From: Pagrus major
Taxonomy: Eukaryota > Chordata > Actinopteri > Spariformes > Sparidae
DNA length: 64,000 nt
Reading direction: 5' to 3'
NCBI RefSeq assembly: GCF_040436345.1
Contig: NC_133223.1
Span: forward strand, 5,865,847 to 5,929,846
Below, piece after piece: positions 54,622-64,000 of the stretch. Within the stretch, counting starts at the first letter, position 1; each line of letters starts with the position of its first letter. The position numbers and the translations under genes were made by a program. The notes under the pieces were generated by a model that saw nothing but the letters and a program-made list of their open reading frames with translations, was not told the origin of the DNA and searched no databases.

Positions 54622-56012
54622 GCATGAATATATTTACAATTTACAAACCTGCACACATTCTCATTGAAATTATGGCACATGGGAGTCCAAAAAGGTGTCA
54701 CCTTAGTCTCATCGGATTGCGGGACTGCCGGCGGATGAACTATAGCCACGGATTTGGGACACATATTGGGAGAGTGCGAGAAAGAGCCACAAATGGAGCA
54801 GGAGAGAGCTTGGCGGCCAGTGCAGTGCCTGCTGATTAGAGCCAGGTCGACTACAGACCAGTCCAGTCTTTGGTTAAACCTCTGAATGAACATGGCGGCC
54901 TTGGCAGAGAATGATTTATGATATTCATAGAACAAAGTTCCACCGTATGTTAAGGCAAGATCTGCAATGATGGCCAGATAGGTGTCCAATTCTGCTCGAC
55001 GGGATGGATAGACCTCACAGATTACATCTCTGAACACACCAAAAGCAACAGTAAATTCTGCTAGAGTCAAGGTCTTTGAAAGTCTAGGGTCACTATCCTT
55101 TAGCATCACAGACACATCACCACAATCTACCACACGCTTGTCACTAAAATCTGAGCACAGCAGGATTTTCACTAAATTGACATCATTACCTGCAAGGATC
55201 TGGTTTCTCAGATTGAAGGAGATGGCAGCAGCAGGAGGGTAGAATGGCACACCGGTGGAGATTGGGACTGCACTACCCAGAATCCTGCGCGGGATAGAGA
55301 TGCCGTCGAGGGGCGCCGGAGTGACGTCACTGAACTGCGTCGCGGAAGAGGCAGCAGCAGCAGGTTCCCGGGATGTAAACACGGCGGCCTGGAACGCAGA
55401 GCTGGTGGATGGAACGGCGGCGGCTTCTAAGGTCTGGATCCTTGAATTCATGCTGGAAAGGGAAGACTGAATAGAAGACAGCGCTGCCAAGATGGCGTCG
55501 TTTGCCGGAGCTGAGGAGGCGACTGCTGTGGCCGGGGCTCTGGCTCTTTTGGCCGGCGGGGCAGCGGCTGGAGTCGGAGCGACTACTGAGTTCTGGGACC
55601 AGTGTTTGCGCTTTGACTGCGCTTTCCGAGGAGCGGAGACAGGAGGAGCGGCGGCAGAAGGAACGGAGACAGAAGGAGCGGAGACAGTAGGAGCGGAGAC
55701 AGGACGCTGAACTACAGGTGGAAACCCAGCGCAGTTCAGGAACAGCGCAAACAGTTCCCGGTGAGACGCTCCGACCGGAGCAGAAACATCATTACAAAAC
55801 AGGAACTCCAACAGTTTAGGAATCGGCCAGTCATCGATTGATGGTGCGATTTGGCCGGTACCCTTTCCTGCTAGGCGAGAGCTTCGACGGAGAGAAGAAG
55901 GAGCCCTCTCCTCGTCGATGGCTTCCTCTGATTCAGAGACTCGGTGAGGCTCCACCATGATGCCGTCGGATTGCCACGGGTCTTCATCATCGTGGACGAG
56001 GGGCGACGACAT
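54540..56012 (-). CDS. Ngaro gag-like protein
   Basis: The frame is open from 56165, but the first ~34 codons lie in or next to the terminal repeat; I prefer the ATG at 56012 (MSSPLVHDDEDPW). An Ala/Pro/Ser-rich low-complexity middle (SAPTVSAPSVSVPSAAAP) is followed by a folded region (AEFTVAFGVFRDVICEVYPS, then FNQRLDWSVVDLAL). Two zinc motifs close it: CSICGSFSHSPNMC, and CRFVNCKYIHAC with CSYCGDSHPKSVC. The C-terminal basic tail overlaps RT. Nucleic-acid-binding structural protein. Confidence 0.85.
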   Translation of the reverse strand: MSSPLVHDDEDPWQSDGIMVEPHRVSESEEAIDEERAPSSLRRSSRLAGKGTGQIAPSIDDWPIPKLLEFLFCNDVSAPVGASHRELFALFLNCAGFPPVVQRPVSAPTVSAPSVSVPSAAAPPVSAPRKAQSKRKHWSQNSVVAPTPAAAPPAKRARAPATAVASSAPANDAILAALSSIQSSLSSMNSRIQTLEAAAVPSTSSAFQAAVFTSREPAAAASSATQFSDVTPAPLDGISIPRRILGSAVPISTGVPFYPPAAAISFNLRNQILAGNDVNLVKILLCSDFSDKRVVDCGDVSVMLKDSDPRLSKTLTLAEFTVAFGVFRDVICEVYPSRRAELDTYLAIIADLALTYGGTLFYEYHKSFSAKAAMFIQRFNQRLDWSVVDLALISRHCTGRQALSCSICGSFSHSPNMCPKSVAIVHPPAVPQSDETKVTPFWTPMCHNFNENVCRFVNCKYIHACSYCGDSHPKSVCPRRTRLVRKEKKK

Positions 56013-56439
56013 CGGGAGCAACAAGGTAAATACGAAAACGAGCAAAATGTTCTTCATGCGGGAGCTTGCGAAAGTGCCAGCAGCAGAGGAAGCAGGAAGG
56101 AGGGTCGGGCGAGAGCAGATTAAATACCCCGCTCTTAATGCAATTTCCCAATAGGGAGCGGGCACGCAGAGTCAGCTGAGCCATCAGCTGATCTGCGCCA
56201 GCGATGACAGCTATGCAGTTAGAGCTTGACGTCGTGGCCTGCCAGAACTAACGCTACGCTCCATTTTATTATTCAACATTACAATCTGAAAACTGCTCAT
56301 CCTTAGTAAATAATGAATAGGGATGTAAACACATGGAATAAACAAACAAATAAATGATTGGTTGATGAATAGGTAGAGAACATGAATCAATAAACACACA
56401 GTGGGTCAGTTAAATATCACAACATCAGTTAGTGCTCCT

Positions 56440-58719
56440 CTAACTGAAGACACCGCGACGGACACGGGAGTATTGCCAGGGGACGCTGCCAGCGGGCAAT
56501 GCAAAAAAATGGTGGAGGGTATCCTGGACCCGTATGGCCTCAAGTGAACCGCGGTTTCCCTGCAGAGGCCTGAGGTTACGCAGGGTGGGCTCGGGGTCAT
56601 TATCACCATCATCATCATCACCTGTGACATCCCCTTCATCCTGGTGGTCTCCATCACTTGGACGCAGGTAATTGCACAACACGCAGGTGGCTTTGATGAC
56701 CTGATCCATTGTGCTGGGCTTGAGCTGCATCCTCCGCTGGTAGACCCTCCAACGATGGCTCAGGATGCCAAACGCATTCTCAGATATGCGGCGCGCTCGA
56801 GATAGGCGGCAATTGAAGATGCGCTTATCCTCGGGGAGGTGTTTTCCCGCATATGGCTTCATGATGTAGGCCTTCAGGGGGAAAGCATCGTCTGCCACAA
56901 TGGCAAAAGGGAGGTCTCCGAGCTGTGGTGCAGACTCAAGTGGAGCAGGGGGTGGCACATTCAGGGCACCTGCTTCAAGAGCCCTACCAAGAGCAGATTT
57001 GGCAAAAATGCCACCGTCGCTGTTGCTGCCGTAGGCCCCAATATCCACAGCCAGGAATCTGTAGTCAGCATCCACGAGGGCAAGGAGCACAATCGAGAAT
57101 GTCCCCTTGTAATTCCTGTAGGTGGAGCCTGAATGAGCCGGTTTTTGAATGACAACATGTTTGCCATCCAATGCTCCCAGACAATTGGGGAAGTTCCATC
57201 TTTCTATGAATCGCTGCGCCATGTTTCTCCAGGTCTCCTCCGTGGGCACCGGCATGTATTGGCCCTTGAGCTGCTCCCAGATCAGTCGACAGGTTTCTTT
57301 AACTATTCCAACAACCGTGGAAACCCCGAGCCGAAAGCTTGAAGCAATAGTTACAAAAGAGTCCCCAGTGCTGAGGAACCTGCAGAGTAAATTAAATTAA
57401 ATTACACAGATTAGATCTTATTTCCATTATTTTATAGCCTACATACATTCATGTCTGTTCAAAGGATTTTGAGAGGAATGATATGTGTGTAACTGGTTCA
57501 CAAGGAGTCAATTGCCCTTTAAATGCATTTATCTTATTTTCTTTATTAATGACCTTTAATTACATTAATAGCCTAGTAAAGTAGGCTACTACATCACACA
57601 ACTACTTAAATTTAAATACACCTTTTGTAAATACTGAGCTTGGTGAAACTGGTTTTCTTTGTTAAGAGAAGAGATGAACATGATACAAAATTAGGCCTAG
57701 GCCTACTCACATTGTTTAACCAAACTAACTAAACGGAAGGTGTTGAGTAAATTGACTTTGTCTGATCATTATAGTGTAACTAGGTAGAGATTCTCTCATA
57801 ATTTCAGGTACAATATGCAGACGAAAAGGCATCAGTAATAATCTTTAATATTTATAAAAACGAAAACATCTCTATTGATATAAGGAAGACTAGGAATTGG
57901 CATATAAAAAAATAATTTGTATGCCGGCGGCTGCGGTCATAGAAATATATGTTATGTAAGCTACTGGTTTTATTTAACTCCATTCATATAGGCAAACATT
58001 TATTATTTTTATTTATGTCCTGAACTCAGCCAAACAATGTCCTCAATGAGCTTTTATCCCGGCCCAGTTGGAGAGCGGCTGTAATCTTGGTGGCATGTTT
58101 ATGCTTCACAGCTGGACAACATCGAGGCCAATATGAAAACATTTATACCGGTTGGCTCATCGTTAGGCATAGGCTACTAGCTATTTGGCTATATGCCAAG
58201 CCACTGATTAATATATTATATCTTCGCTTTATGCACTTTCTAAAAAACAAGTCATCATGTGTCCATATAGCCTGTGACCACACCGTCGTGCGCCTTTACG
58301 CACACACTCTGATTTGGCTAGGCAGGCTATATGGATGCTATATCCCCAGCTAAAAGTATCTCCTGTCAAACTGAGAGTATGGTTACGCTTCACAGACAGC
58401 ATATATAGCCTAAATGACTTTCTTACCTCAAACATACAGCAAGCCGTTGCTCAGGATCGATTGGCTCACGGTAGTTGGTTCGTGTCCTCCTGAGGTGAGG
58501 ACCCAGTATCTCCAGAAGGGCTTTAAACTGTGCTATCAACATCCTGAAGTATTGTCTGAAGCGTGGATGATAAAGGCGCAGCTCTTGGATGAGCCTATGG
58601 AACTCTCCATGTTCTGCCCGCCTTTCCAAAATAGGATGGACCCAAAACTTTCTCTTCTTTTTCTTGTTTAAAAGAATGAAAATAACATTGTCGTCGCTGC
58701 TACTGCTTACTATGTCCAT
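56440..58719 (-). CDS. Harbinger 2 transposase (DDE, two exons)
   Basis: Exon 1 is 58427-58719 and exon 2 is 56440-57379, with donor TTTGAG|GTAAGA and acceptor CTGCAG. 293 and 940 nt join in frame to 410 residues. The N-terminus has a basic stretch and an FRQYFRMLIAQFKALLEIL helix with DPEQRLAVCLRFLSTGDSF, then SSFRLGVSTV (helix-turn-helix). Catalytic residues: Asp in LGALDGKHVVI, Asp in VADDAFPLKAYI and Glu in RRISENAFGILSHRW. DDE_Tnp_4 family, ALP1/HARBI1-like. No stop or frameshift, in contrast to Harbinger 1. Confidence 0.9.
57380..58426 (-). other. Intron of Harbinger 2 transposase
   Basis: 1047 bp between GTAAGA and CTGCAG on the minus strand, AT-rich. No other feature seen. Confidence 0.75.
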
Positions 58720-59160
58720 TTTCTGTCAGATAATGAACTGCGACTTTTTCTTCGTTTGGTGCGAAATTAGAACACAAGAATGCGAACATTTCGCATCGGA
58801 GTAAAATTGCCGCACGGATATATTCCGCAAATCCGTGCCGCATTTTCGTATCGCACCGGTGTGAAACGGCTTTAAGGCTCATGAAGTGCAGTAGTTAGCA
58901 TGCTCCAGATCAGCAGTTCAACAATCTAACAGCTTGTGGAAGGAAGCTGTTGATTAGTCTGTTTGTTCGACCTTTTAGAATCCAGAACCGTTTTCCTGAT
59001 GGGAGCAGTTCAAAGAATGTGTGGAGAGGGTGGGAGGGGTCCCTTAGGAAGAGTTCTTGGACAGAGGGGAGGGAAACTCCAATGACCCTCTCAGCTCCTC
59101 TAACTATTCTGTGCAGGGCTTTTTTGTCTGACATACTGCAGCTGGAGTACCATGTCGAGA

Positions 59161-59573
59161 TACAAATTCAAATTCAAAGGGGGCTTTATTGGCTGTCTCT
59201 GCTTTCTATCTCTGACGGTAGAGAGATATTCTGCTAATTCATAATCTCTTTGTAGGGCTAGATAACATTCTAATCTACTTTGGCTTTTAGTTTCTTTTTT
59301 CCAATGTTCCAGATAGGTTTCTTTACATTGCGTTATAATTTGCTTTACTCTGATTGGTGTTTGGAGAGCAGCGTTATTGTGAGGCTGGTCAGACTGTGTC
59401 TGAGAGGGGGCAGTTCAGTACCAACTGACATAGGGGACTCTTTTCTGGGCTCAGCTCTTGAGTTTGGAGGGCTTTGGAGTGGAGGGTGTCTTGGGGGTTG
59501 AATTTCAGGTGGTTAAAAAAGGGGAGTGTTCTCTTTTGAATGTTAATTATCAGTGGGTAAACATTAAAGTACA
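59161..59573 (-). mobile_element. Short LINE-tail-like insertion in the LINE
   Basis: It begins AAATTCAAATTCAAAGGGGG, interrupting the LINE text between GTCGAGATAC and GTCAGAACGC. The CAAATT-type repeat followed by CTTTATTGGC looks like the reversed 3' end of another fish LINE (L2-like). Exact borders and duplication are not resolved. Confidence 0.45.
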
Positions 59574-59725
59574 ATACAATATGTCAGAACGCTCTCCACC
59601 ACACCACTATAGAAGGTCCTGAAGATGCTGATGGGGAGAGAGGCTTGTTTCAGCTTACTCAGGAAGTACAGTCTCTGATGGGCCCGTTTCATGATCCCTG
59701 AGGTGTTCTTTTTCAAGCTTAGGTC

Positions 59726-60586
59726 CTACAAGATCTGCACTCCGAGGAACTTGATGTTCTCCACTCTCTCTACTGTGTGGCCACTGATGCTGCGAGGAGC
59801 GTGCTCGGGCTGAGACCTCCGGAAGTTGATAATCATCTCCTTTGTTTTGTCCGCATTGAGCACCAGATTATTTTCTCTGCACCATCCCTCTAGGTGTTTA
59901 ACTTTTTCTCTGTACATTGATTCCTCATTTCTATGAATGAGTCCCACCACTGTGGTGTCATTCGCAAACTTGATGATCTGGTTCCCCTCGTGCCTGGATG
60001 CACAGTCTTGTGTTAGCAGTGTAAACAACAATGGACTGAGTACACAGCCTCAAGGAGATCCAGTGCTCAGTGTGATGGAGTTGGAGGTGTTATTTCCGAC
60101 ACAGACAGACTGAGGTCTCTCCGTCAGAAAGTCCCGGATCCAGAGACATGTGGCGGTGTTTAGGCCGAGTAGGAGAAGTTTCTCCATTAGTCTCTGGGGG
60201 ATGATGGTATTAAATGCTGAACTGAAATCAATGTACAAGATTCTGGCATAGGTGTCGTTCTGGTCCAGATGGGTGATGACTGAGTGCAAAGTGGTGGATA
60301 TTACATCCTCTGTGGAGCGGTTGGGACGATAAGAAAACTGGTGTGGGTCATATGATGCAGGGAGGCTGGCTGTGATGTGTGGTTTGACAAGCCGCTCAAA
60401 ACACTTCATCACAATTAATGTCAGTGCGACGGGGCAGTAGTCGTTCAGACAGGATACAACTGATTTCTTTGCTACTGGTATTATAGTGGATGTTTTGAAG
60501 TATCTGGGGACAATGGCCTGACTGAGGGGGATGTTGAAGATGTCAGTCAGGACATCTGCTAGCTCACCAGCGCAGGTTCTGAGCAC
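59726..60586 (-). pseudogene. LINE reverse transcriptase, broken
   Basis: RT motifs: [19 protein letters not shown] (normally DYRPVALT), [59 protein letters not shown], then, after a frame break near 60040, IIKFANDTTVVGLI and LVLNADKTKEMI. The catalytic FADD box reads FAND, so an essential Asp is lost. Copies the element RNA when intact. Confidence 0.8.
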
Positions 60587-61077
60587 ACGTCCCGGAATGT
60601 TATCCTGGCCTCCCGCTTTCTGTGAGTTGACCCTGTTAGGGCCCTGCGTGTGTCTGCTGCGTTAATGGTGAGGGCTGGCCCGATAGATGGTAGAAAAGGA
60701 CTAGCCCACACTCTGGTTGTCGGGTTCGGTGCTTCAAAGTGTGCAAAGAAGTTGTTGAGCCTGTCTGGAAGAGAAGCATCACCATCGTTGACCCCCTGCC
60801 TGGACTTGTAATTCATCAGCACTTGGACTTCTTGCCTCATCCGCCTGGTGTTTCCTGTGTGGCGGAGGTGTCCCTGGATTTTCTCTGCATAGGTGCCTTT
60901 CACAGGCTTGATTCCCTTTGAGAACTCAGACCTGGCTGAGCGGACAGCAGTCATATCCCCTGCCCTGGATAGATGATCAGAACGGCCAAGGTGGGGGCGG
61001 GGCGTTGCCTTGTATGTATCTGGGGAGTTTGTATACGCCAGGTCGAGCATGTTCTCTCCTCTGGTTTTAAAGTCCAC
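60559..61077 (-). pseudogene. LINE linker region between endonuclease and RT
   Basis: Starts DFKTRGENMLDLAYTN and HLGRSDHL, the end of the endonuclease domain in CR1-type elements. It then jumps to SARSEFSKGIKPVKGTYAEK, omitting roughly 60-70 residues found in intact relatives (estimate from memory of the family). FFAHFEAPN is a typical pre-RT motif. Confidence 0.65.
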
Positions 61078-61120
61078 AACTTGCTTGAACTTGGGGAAAA
61101 TAGCCTTTAAACTGGTGTGG

Positions 61121-61795
61121 TTAAAAACCCCCTGCTACCACTACAAAGCTGTCTGGGTGTTTAGTCAGGAGCTCACTGATGGCATCATGTAACCCTCCAA
61201 GTGCCTCGTTAGCATTAGCTTTAGCATTTGCACTAGGAGCTATGTAAACAACGGCCACAATCACTATGGTGAAATCCCTTGGCAGATAGAATGGCCAGCA
61301 TTTCACGATGAGGAACTCCACCAGCTGAGAGCAGTGTTTAGTGGCTAACGTGGCGTTTACACACCAGTCTTTGTTGATATAGATGCACAGACCCCCTCCT
61401 TGACTTTTACCGGAGGTAGCTGTATCTCTGTCCGCCCGGAAAGCCGTCATCCCCTCCAGCTGTATGGCCACGTCTGGGATATTGTCCTGGAGCCATGTTT
61501 CCGTGAAAGCAAACACACAGCAGTCTTTCCACTCTCTGTGGGTTTCTCTCAACAGACGTAGCTCATCCAGCTTGTTGTCGAGGGAGCGGACGTTGGAGAG
61601 TAGGAGTGACGGTACTGCTGGTCTGGAGGGGTTAGCCTTAAGCCTAGCATGGATCCCTGCTCTCTTCCCCCTCTTTTGTTTACGTTTGCACCACTTCCGC
61701 CTTCTCTTCTTATGGTTGGCTGGCTCCAATAAGATCCCGTGCTGGCGTAATATGTCCAAATCACAACCAAGCGTCATAGTTTTAGCAGCCTGCAT
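61121..61795 (-). pseudogene. LINE endonuclease (APE-type) domain
   Basis: After a basic N-terminus: [27 protein letters not shown] (catalytic Glu), [13 protein letters not shown] and [10 protein letters not shown]. The segment where GDFN should follow reads VVVAGGF and then leaves frame, so the Asp of that motif is lost. It nicks target DNA for LINE insertion when intact. Confidence 0.78.
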
Positions 61796-62184
61796 TACCC
61801 TGATTTAGTGTTGTAGTACTTGAGATTGGTCTTAGTCTCGAGACTGGTCTCGAGACCATTTTTTGAGGTTCTTAGTCTTGTCTTGGAATCGAGGGCATTT
61901 TTACTCGGTCTTGTCTCGGTCTCGGACTGGGCGGACTCAGGTTTTTTGAACGAGACCGGTCAAGACCACCGCTGATAGGCTTTTTGTCCATGCCTTACTG
62001 ATAAGAGTGAAAAAGGACCCTCTCAAAAACAGCTAATAACTTCAAATCATTGGTAATGTAAAGATTTCCCCCAGCTGCAGCTGCTACCTGCCTGGTGTCA
62101 GTGTGAGAGTGCCTGACACGCCCCCCTGCACACAGAGTATGGAGACGACAGGAGGAAAGCGGCTGTGTGAACTCGTAAAGAAAG

Positions 62185-62357
62185 ATGTCTGCCAACTCGG
62201 CTATAATTAAATTTGGTTTTACACACCACAAGGAGTTTATTTGTAAAAGTAAACGAAAACACTAGGCAGTGTGCAAATTCTGCAATGCTCTGCTCACCAA
62301 AACAGCTGGGACGACTACAAACTTTTACCGTCACCTCGAAAGGAAGCATAAGGACAG
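62185..62357 (+). CDS. hAT transposase exon 1 (BED zinc finger), one nonsense codon
   Basis: Begins MSANSAIIKFGFTHHKEF, then VCKFCNALL and FYRHLERKHKDR: the C-x2-C...H-x4-H pattern of a BED finger, which binds the element ends. The exon ends at a strong donor AG|GTAAGC. A TAG sits eight bases before the VCKFC codons. It is either a disabling mutation or evidence that the reading start lies later. Confidence 0.65.
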
Positions 62358-63139
62358 GTAAGCTAACAGTTACCATACAAAGTTTAACATTAACATTATA
62401 TCAAAGTCTTGGTAAATTTCAACTCCCCCATCCAGAGACAATAAGCGAAAATAAGCTCAACTCTTTCTATGGTCATTTTAGGCATTTATTTGCTGACTTT
62501 CAAAGCACCGACTATATTAGCCTATAGCTAAGTTAGCTTGCATGGCATTGTTGTCACAAGCAAGATAACAGAACAACATCGATGAAATGGGCCATATTTC
62601 TTCCCCAAAATGTGTGATACACACACAAGGCTTTGTCAAGTCAAACTGGAGTTGTGTGTGCTAGTATAGAAAGAACAGGCATGGAGGAATAATGTATGGG
62701 TAAAATATAAATCAGGCAAAATTAATGGTTTAAAACACATTGTTTCAAAAGAAATATAGCTGAAATCAAGCTTACAATAGCATGTAGATGTAGCTGTAAA
62801 ACAAATTGCACATTTAATCTGTTTTCATTATGTGAATTATTTACAGTAAGATTTTTTAATGAAAATATGGCAGATAATTTTAAGAAACAACAGTCAGAGA
62901 AAATACCACAAACTAGAATGACAGACTCCTCAGCTCAATAGTTTAATATTTGTTTGATAAAAATATAAAAATGTTTAAAAGCTGCATTCAAGATACTCAA
63001 AACATGGTAAGTAATGCTAATGCATGAAGTTTAAAAGATTGTTTAAAAGCATTAATTAAAAGTGATGTTTAATTTCATTTTATAAAAAAGTGAATATATT
63101 GAGTATCGCAGTGATGCATGGTGTGTTGGCACTAAGCAC

Positions 63140-63192
63140 AAATATATCTATCTGTCTGTCTGTCTATTAATAGATAGATAGATAATGTATAT
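63140..63192. repeat. TCTG/TAGA microsatellite
   Basis: A short run of TCTGTCTGTC followed by TAGATAGATAG, inside the intron of the hAT gene. Confidence 0.7.
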
Positions 63193-63565
63193 AGATGTAT
63201 GTATTGTTTCCTGTTCAAAGAGCTTTCATCAAAGCACCCAACACGGCTTACACCGAAAATCTTAAGGCAAACAAAGTTAATAAACTAAAAAAACAACTAA
63301 ATTAATTAAATTTAAACTGCAAATAAATTAAATTACTTTACTAAAATTTTTTGAAAAAAATGGGGAAAATATTTGAATCTAGTGTACTTTTAAGTGGAGA
63401 AATAATATTTTTTTAAATATTTGCACATCAATTAGGCAACTTGACAGGATTTGACACCTTTTCTCTCTGCACAACTTAAACCATTATTTCTGAGAATTCT
63501 CTCTTGGTGTTTGTTTCACCTAATCATTTTATTTCCTCCTCAATTTCCGGTTCCTGGTCTACAAG

Positions 63566-64000
63566 GCAGGACAACAGGCAGATGTTACACAGCCAACCAT
63601 CCTATCCTTTGCCCAGAAAGTGCAGCTCTACAGTCTACATTCCCCATGGCAGCAAGCCATCAGTGAGGCCATTGTCAAAGATTTGATAATTGGGTGTTGT
63701 CTGCCACTGTCCCTTGTGGAAAATGAACATTTTAAACACTTTCTTGAGACTGTGGATATCAAGTACACACCAATCTCAAGAAGAACAATTACTGAAAAAT
63801 ACATACCAGTTTTGGTAAAGCAAGTTAAGGAGACTGTTTTGGAGAAGCTGAAGAAAAAATCAACAGTGTCCTTAATTACTGACATCTGGTCTGATCACAG
63901 GCTTCACTCCTTCCTTGGAGTAACAGCTCATTTGTGCAACAAGTCAAAGGATTGCTATGCCCTTGAATCCTACTTGCTGGACTGTAGACGTTTCCCAGGC
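63566..64000 (+). CDS. hAT transposase catalytic exon, truncated by window end
   Basis: The frame is open to the last base. It reads TILSFAQKVQLYS, EAIVKDLIIGCCLPLSLVEN, KYTPISRRTITEKYIPVL, then SLITDIWSDHRLHSFLGVTAH: the hAT-Ac/ZBED1 order ending in the first catalytic Asp (TDIW). No stop is present in the visible 145 codons. The junction to the BED exon is unresolved: the AG sites near 63565 do not match the phase of the BED donor, so another exon may lie between. It excises and inserts the element when whole. Confidence 0.78.

Larger units (their letters stand above)
51104..56266 (-). mobile_element. Ngaro-type tyrosine-recombinase retrotransposon
   Basis: The three genes on the minus strand are gag (54540-56012), RT-RNase H (52939-54621) and tyrosine recombinase (51944-53002). 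Terminal repeats are split and direct. In element orientation: repeat X 56266-56066, the genes, repeat Y 51746-51551, repeat X again 51552-51352, and repeat Y again 51298-51104. X-genes-Y-X-Y is the A1-B1-A2-B2 arrangement that defines Ngaro and differs from the inverted repeats of DIRS1. No target duplication, as expected for recombinase-mediated insertion. All three frames are open, so this copy may be recent. Confidence 0.92.
48209..58872. mobile_element. PIF/Harbinger transposon 2 (MADF type), interrupted by Ngaro
   Basis: Ends AAGCCATTTCACACC and, reversed, AAGCCGTTTCACACC, with TAA duplicated on both sides (48206-48208 and 58873-58875), the classic Harbinger TWA site. The subterminal part has inverted TTCCGTGC/GCACGGA words. 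Genes: a MADF-BESS protein (48462-50609, plus) and a DDE transposase (56440-58719, minus), convergent. Without the 5.2-kb Ngaro insert the element is about 5.5 kb. Confidence 0.88.
58873..61800 (-). mobile_element. CR1/Rex1-like LINE, body, degraded
   Basis: Minus-strand endonuclease (61121-61795), a linker (60559-61077) and RT (59726-60586) in the proper order for a jockey/CR1-type LINE. The 3' part continues to 58873 and then, past Harbinger 2, to the tail at 48029-48208. A separate repeat sits inside it at 59161-59573. Frames are broken several times and an internal segment after GRSDHL is missing. Inactive. Confidence 0.85.
61806..64000 (+). mobile_element. ZBED-type hAT transposon, 5' part, continues past window
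   Basis: The 5' end TAGTGTTGTAGTACT directly follows the LINE. It then has palindromic GTCTCGAGACTGGTCTCGAG words typical of this hAT group. A BED zinc-finger exon (62185-62357) and a catalytic-domain exon (63566 onward) are present. The right TIR and target duplication are outside the window. Confidence 0.75.

Noticed and set aside
55492-55710. Ala/Gly/Glu-rich plus-strand frames
   Set aside because: Antisense of the low-complexity Ser/Ala/Pro region of the Ngaro gag.

Overview
This is a stretch of teleost fish nuclear genome. The evidence is four olfactory-type trace-amine-associated receptor (TAAR) genes in a two-exon layout, a tRNA-derived fish SINE, and a dense, nested set of vertebrate/teleost mobile elements: Gmr1-like LTR elements, piggyBac, PIF/Harbinger, Kolobok, Ngaro, a CR1/Rex1-like LINE, hAT-ZBED and Tc1. 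No bacterial feature is present. I infer a spiny-rayed (percomorph-like) fish from the TAAR intron; no species can be named.

Layout. 1-5425: 3' part of a Gmr1-like Ty3/gypsy element (gag-protease-integrase, then RT-RNase H, then 3' LTR), cut by a 954-bp piggyBac-like insertion. 5426-26862: a tandem segmental duplication in three copies (A 5426-13482, B 13483-23348, C 23349-26862 truncated). A and B each carry a TAAR gene on the minus strand, plus a hAT pseudogene and other repeats; B also carries a 2.36-kb LTR-like insertion. 26863-31500: third TAAR gene in mostly unassigned DNA. 31500-44250: a stack of nested elements. A minus-strand Gmr1-like relic is split by a plus-strand non-autonomous LTR element, which in turn contains a complete Harbinger, a complete Kolobok and a hAT MITE. 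44250-47480: fourth TAAR between two inverted Tc1-like relics. 48029-61800: a LINE split by a second, 10.7-kb Harbinger (MADF-BESS plus DDE genes), itself split by a 5.2-kb Ngaro retroelement. 61806-64000: start of a ZBED-type hAT element running off the end.

The only host genes recognised are the four TAARs, all in the same orientation and each assembled from two exons with matching splice phase (326 or 327 residues). They are G-protein-coupled receptors expected in olfactory neurons. Their amine-contact positions differ between neighbours: 3.32/5.42/7.43 read D/D/D, D/G/D, D/D/Y and A/D/N, and all four lack the usual Trp at 6.48. This is the most biologically interesting signal in the window.

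The repeats let insertions be ordered. The Gmr1-like element and the 2.36-kb LTR each interrupt one duplication copy only, so both are younger than (or were not carried along by) the duplication. piggyBac is younger than Gmr1, Ngaro younger than Harbinger 2, and Harbinger 2 younger than the LINE.
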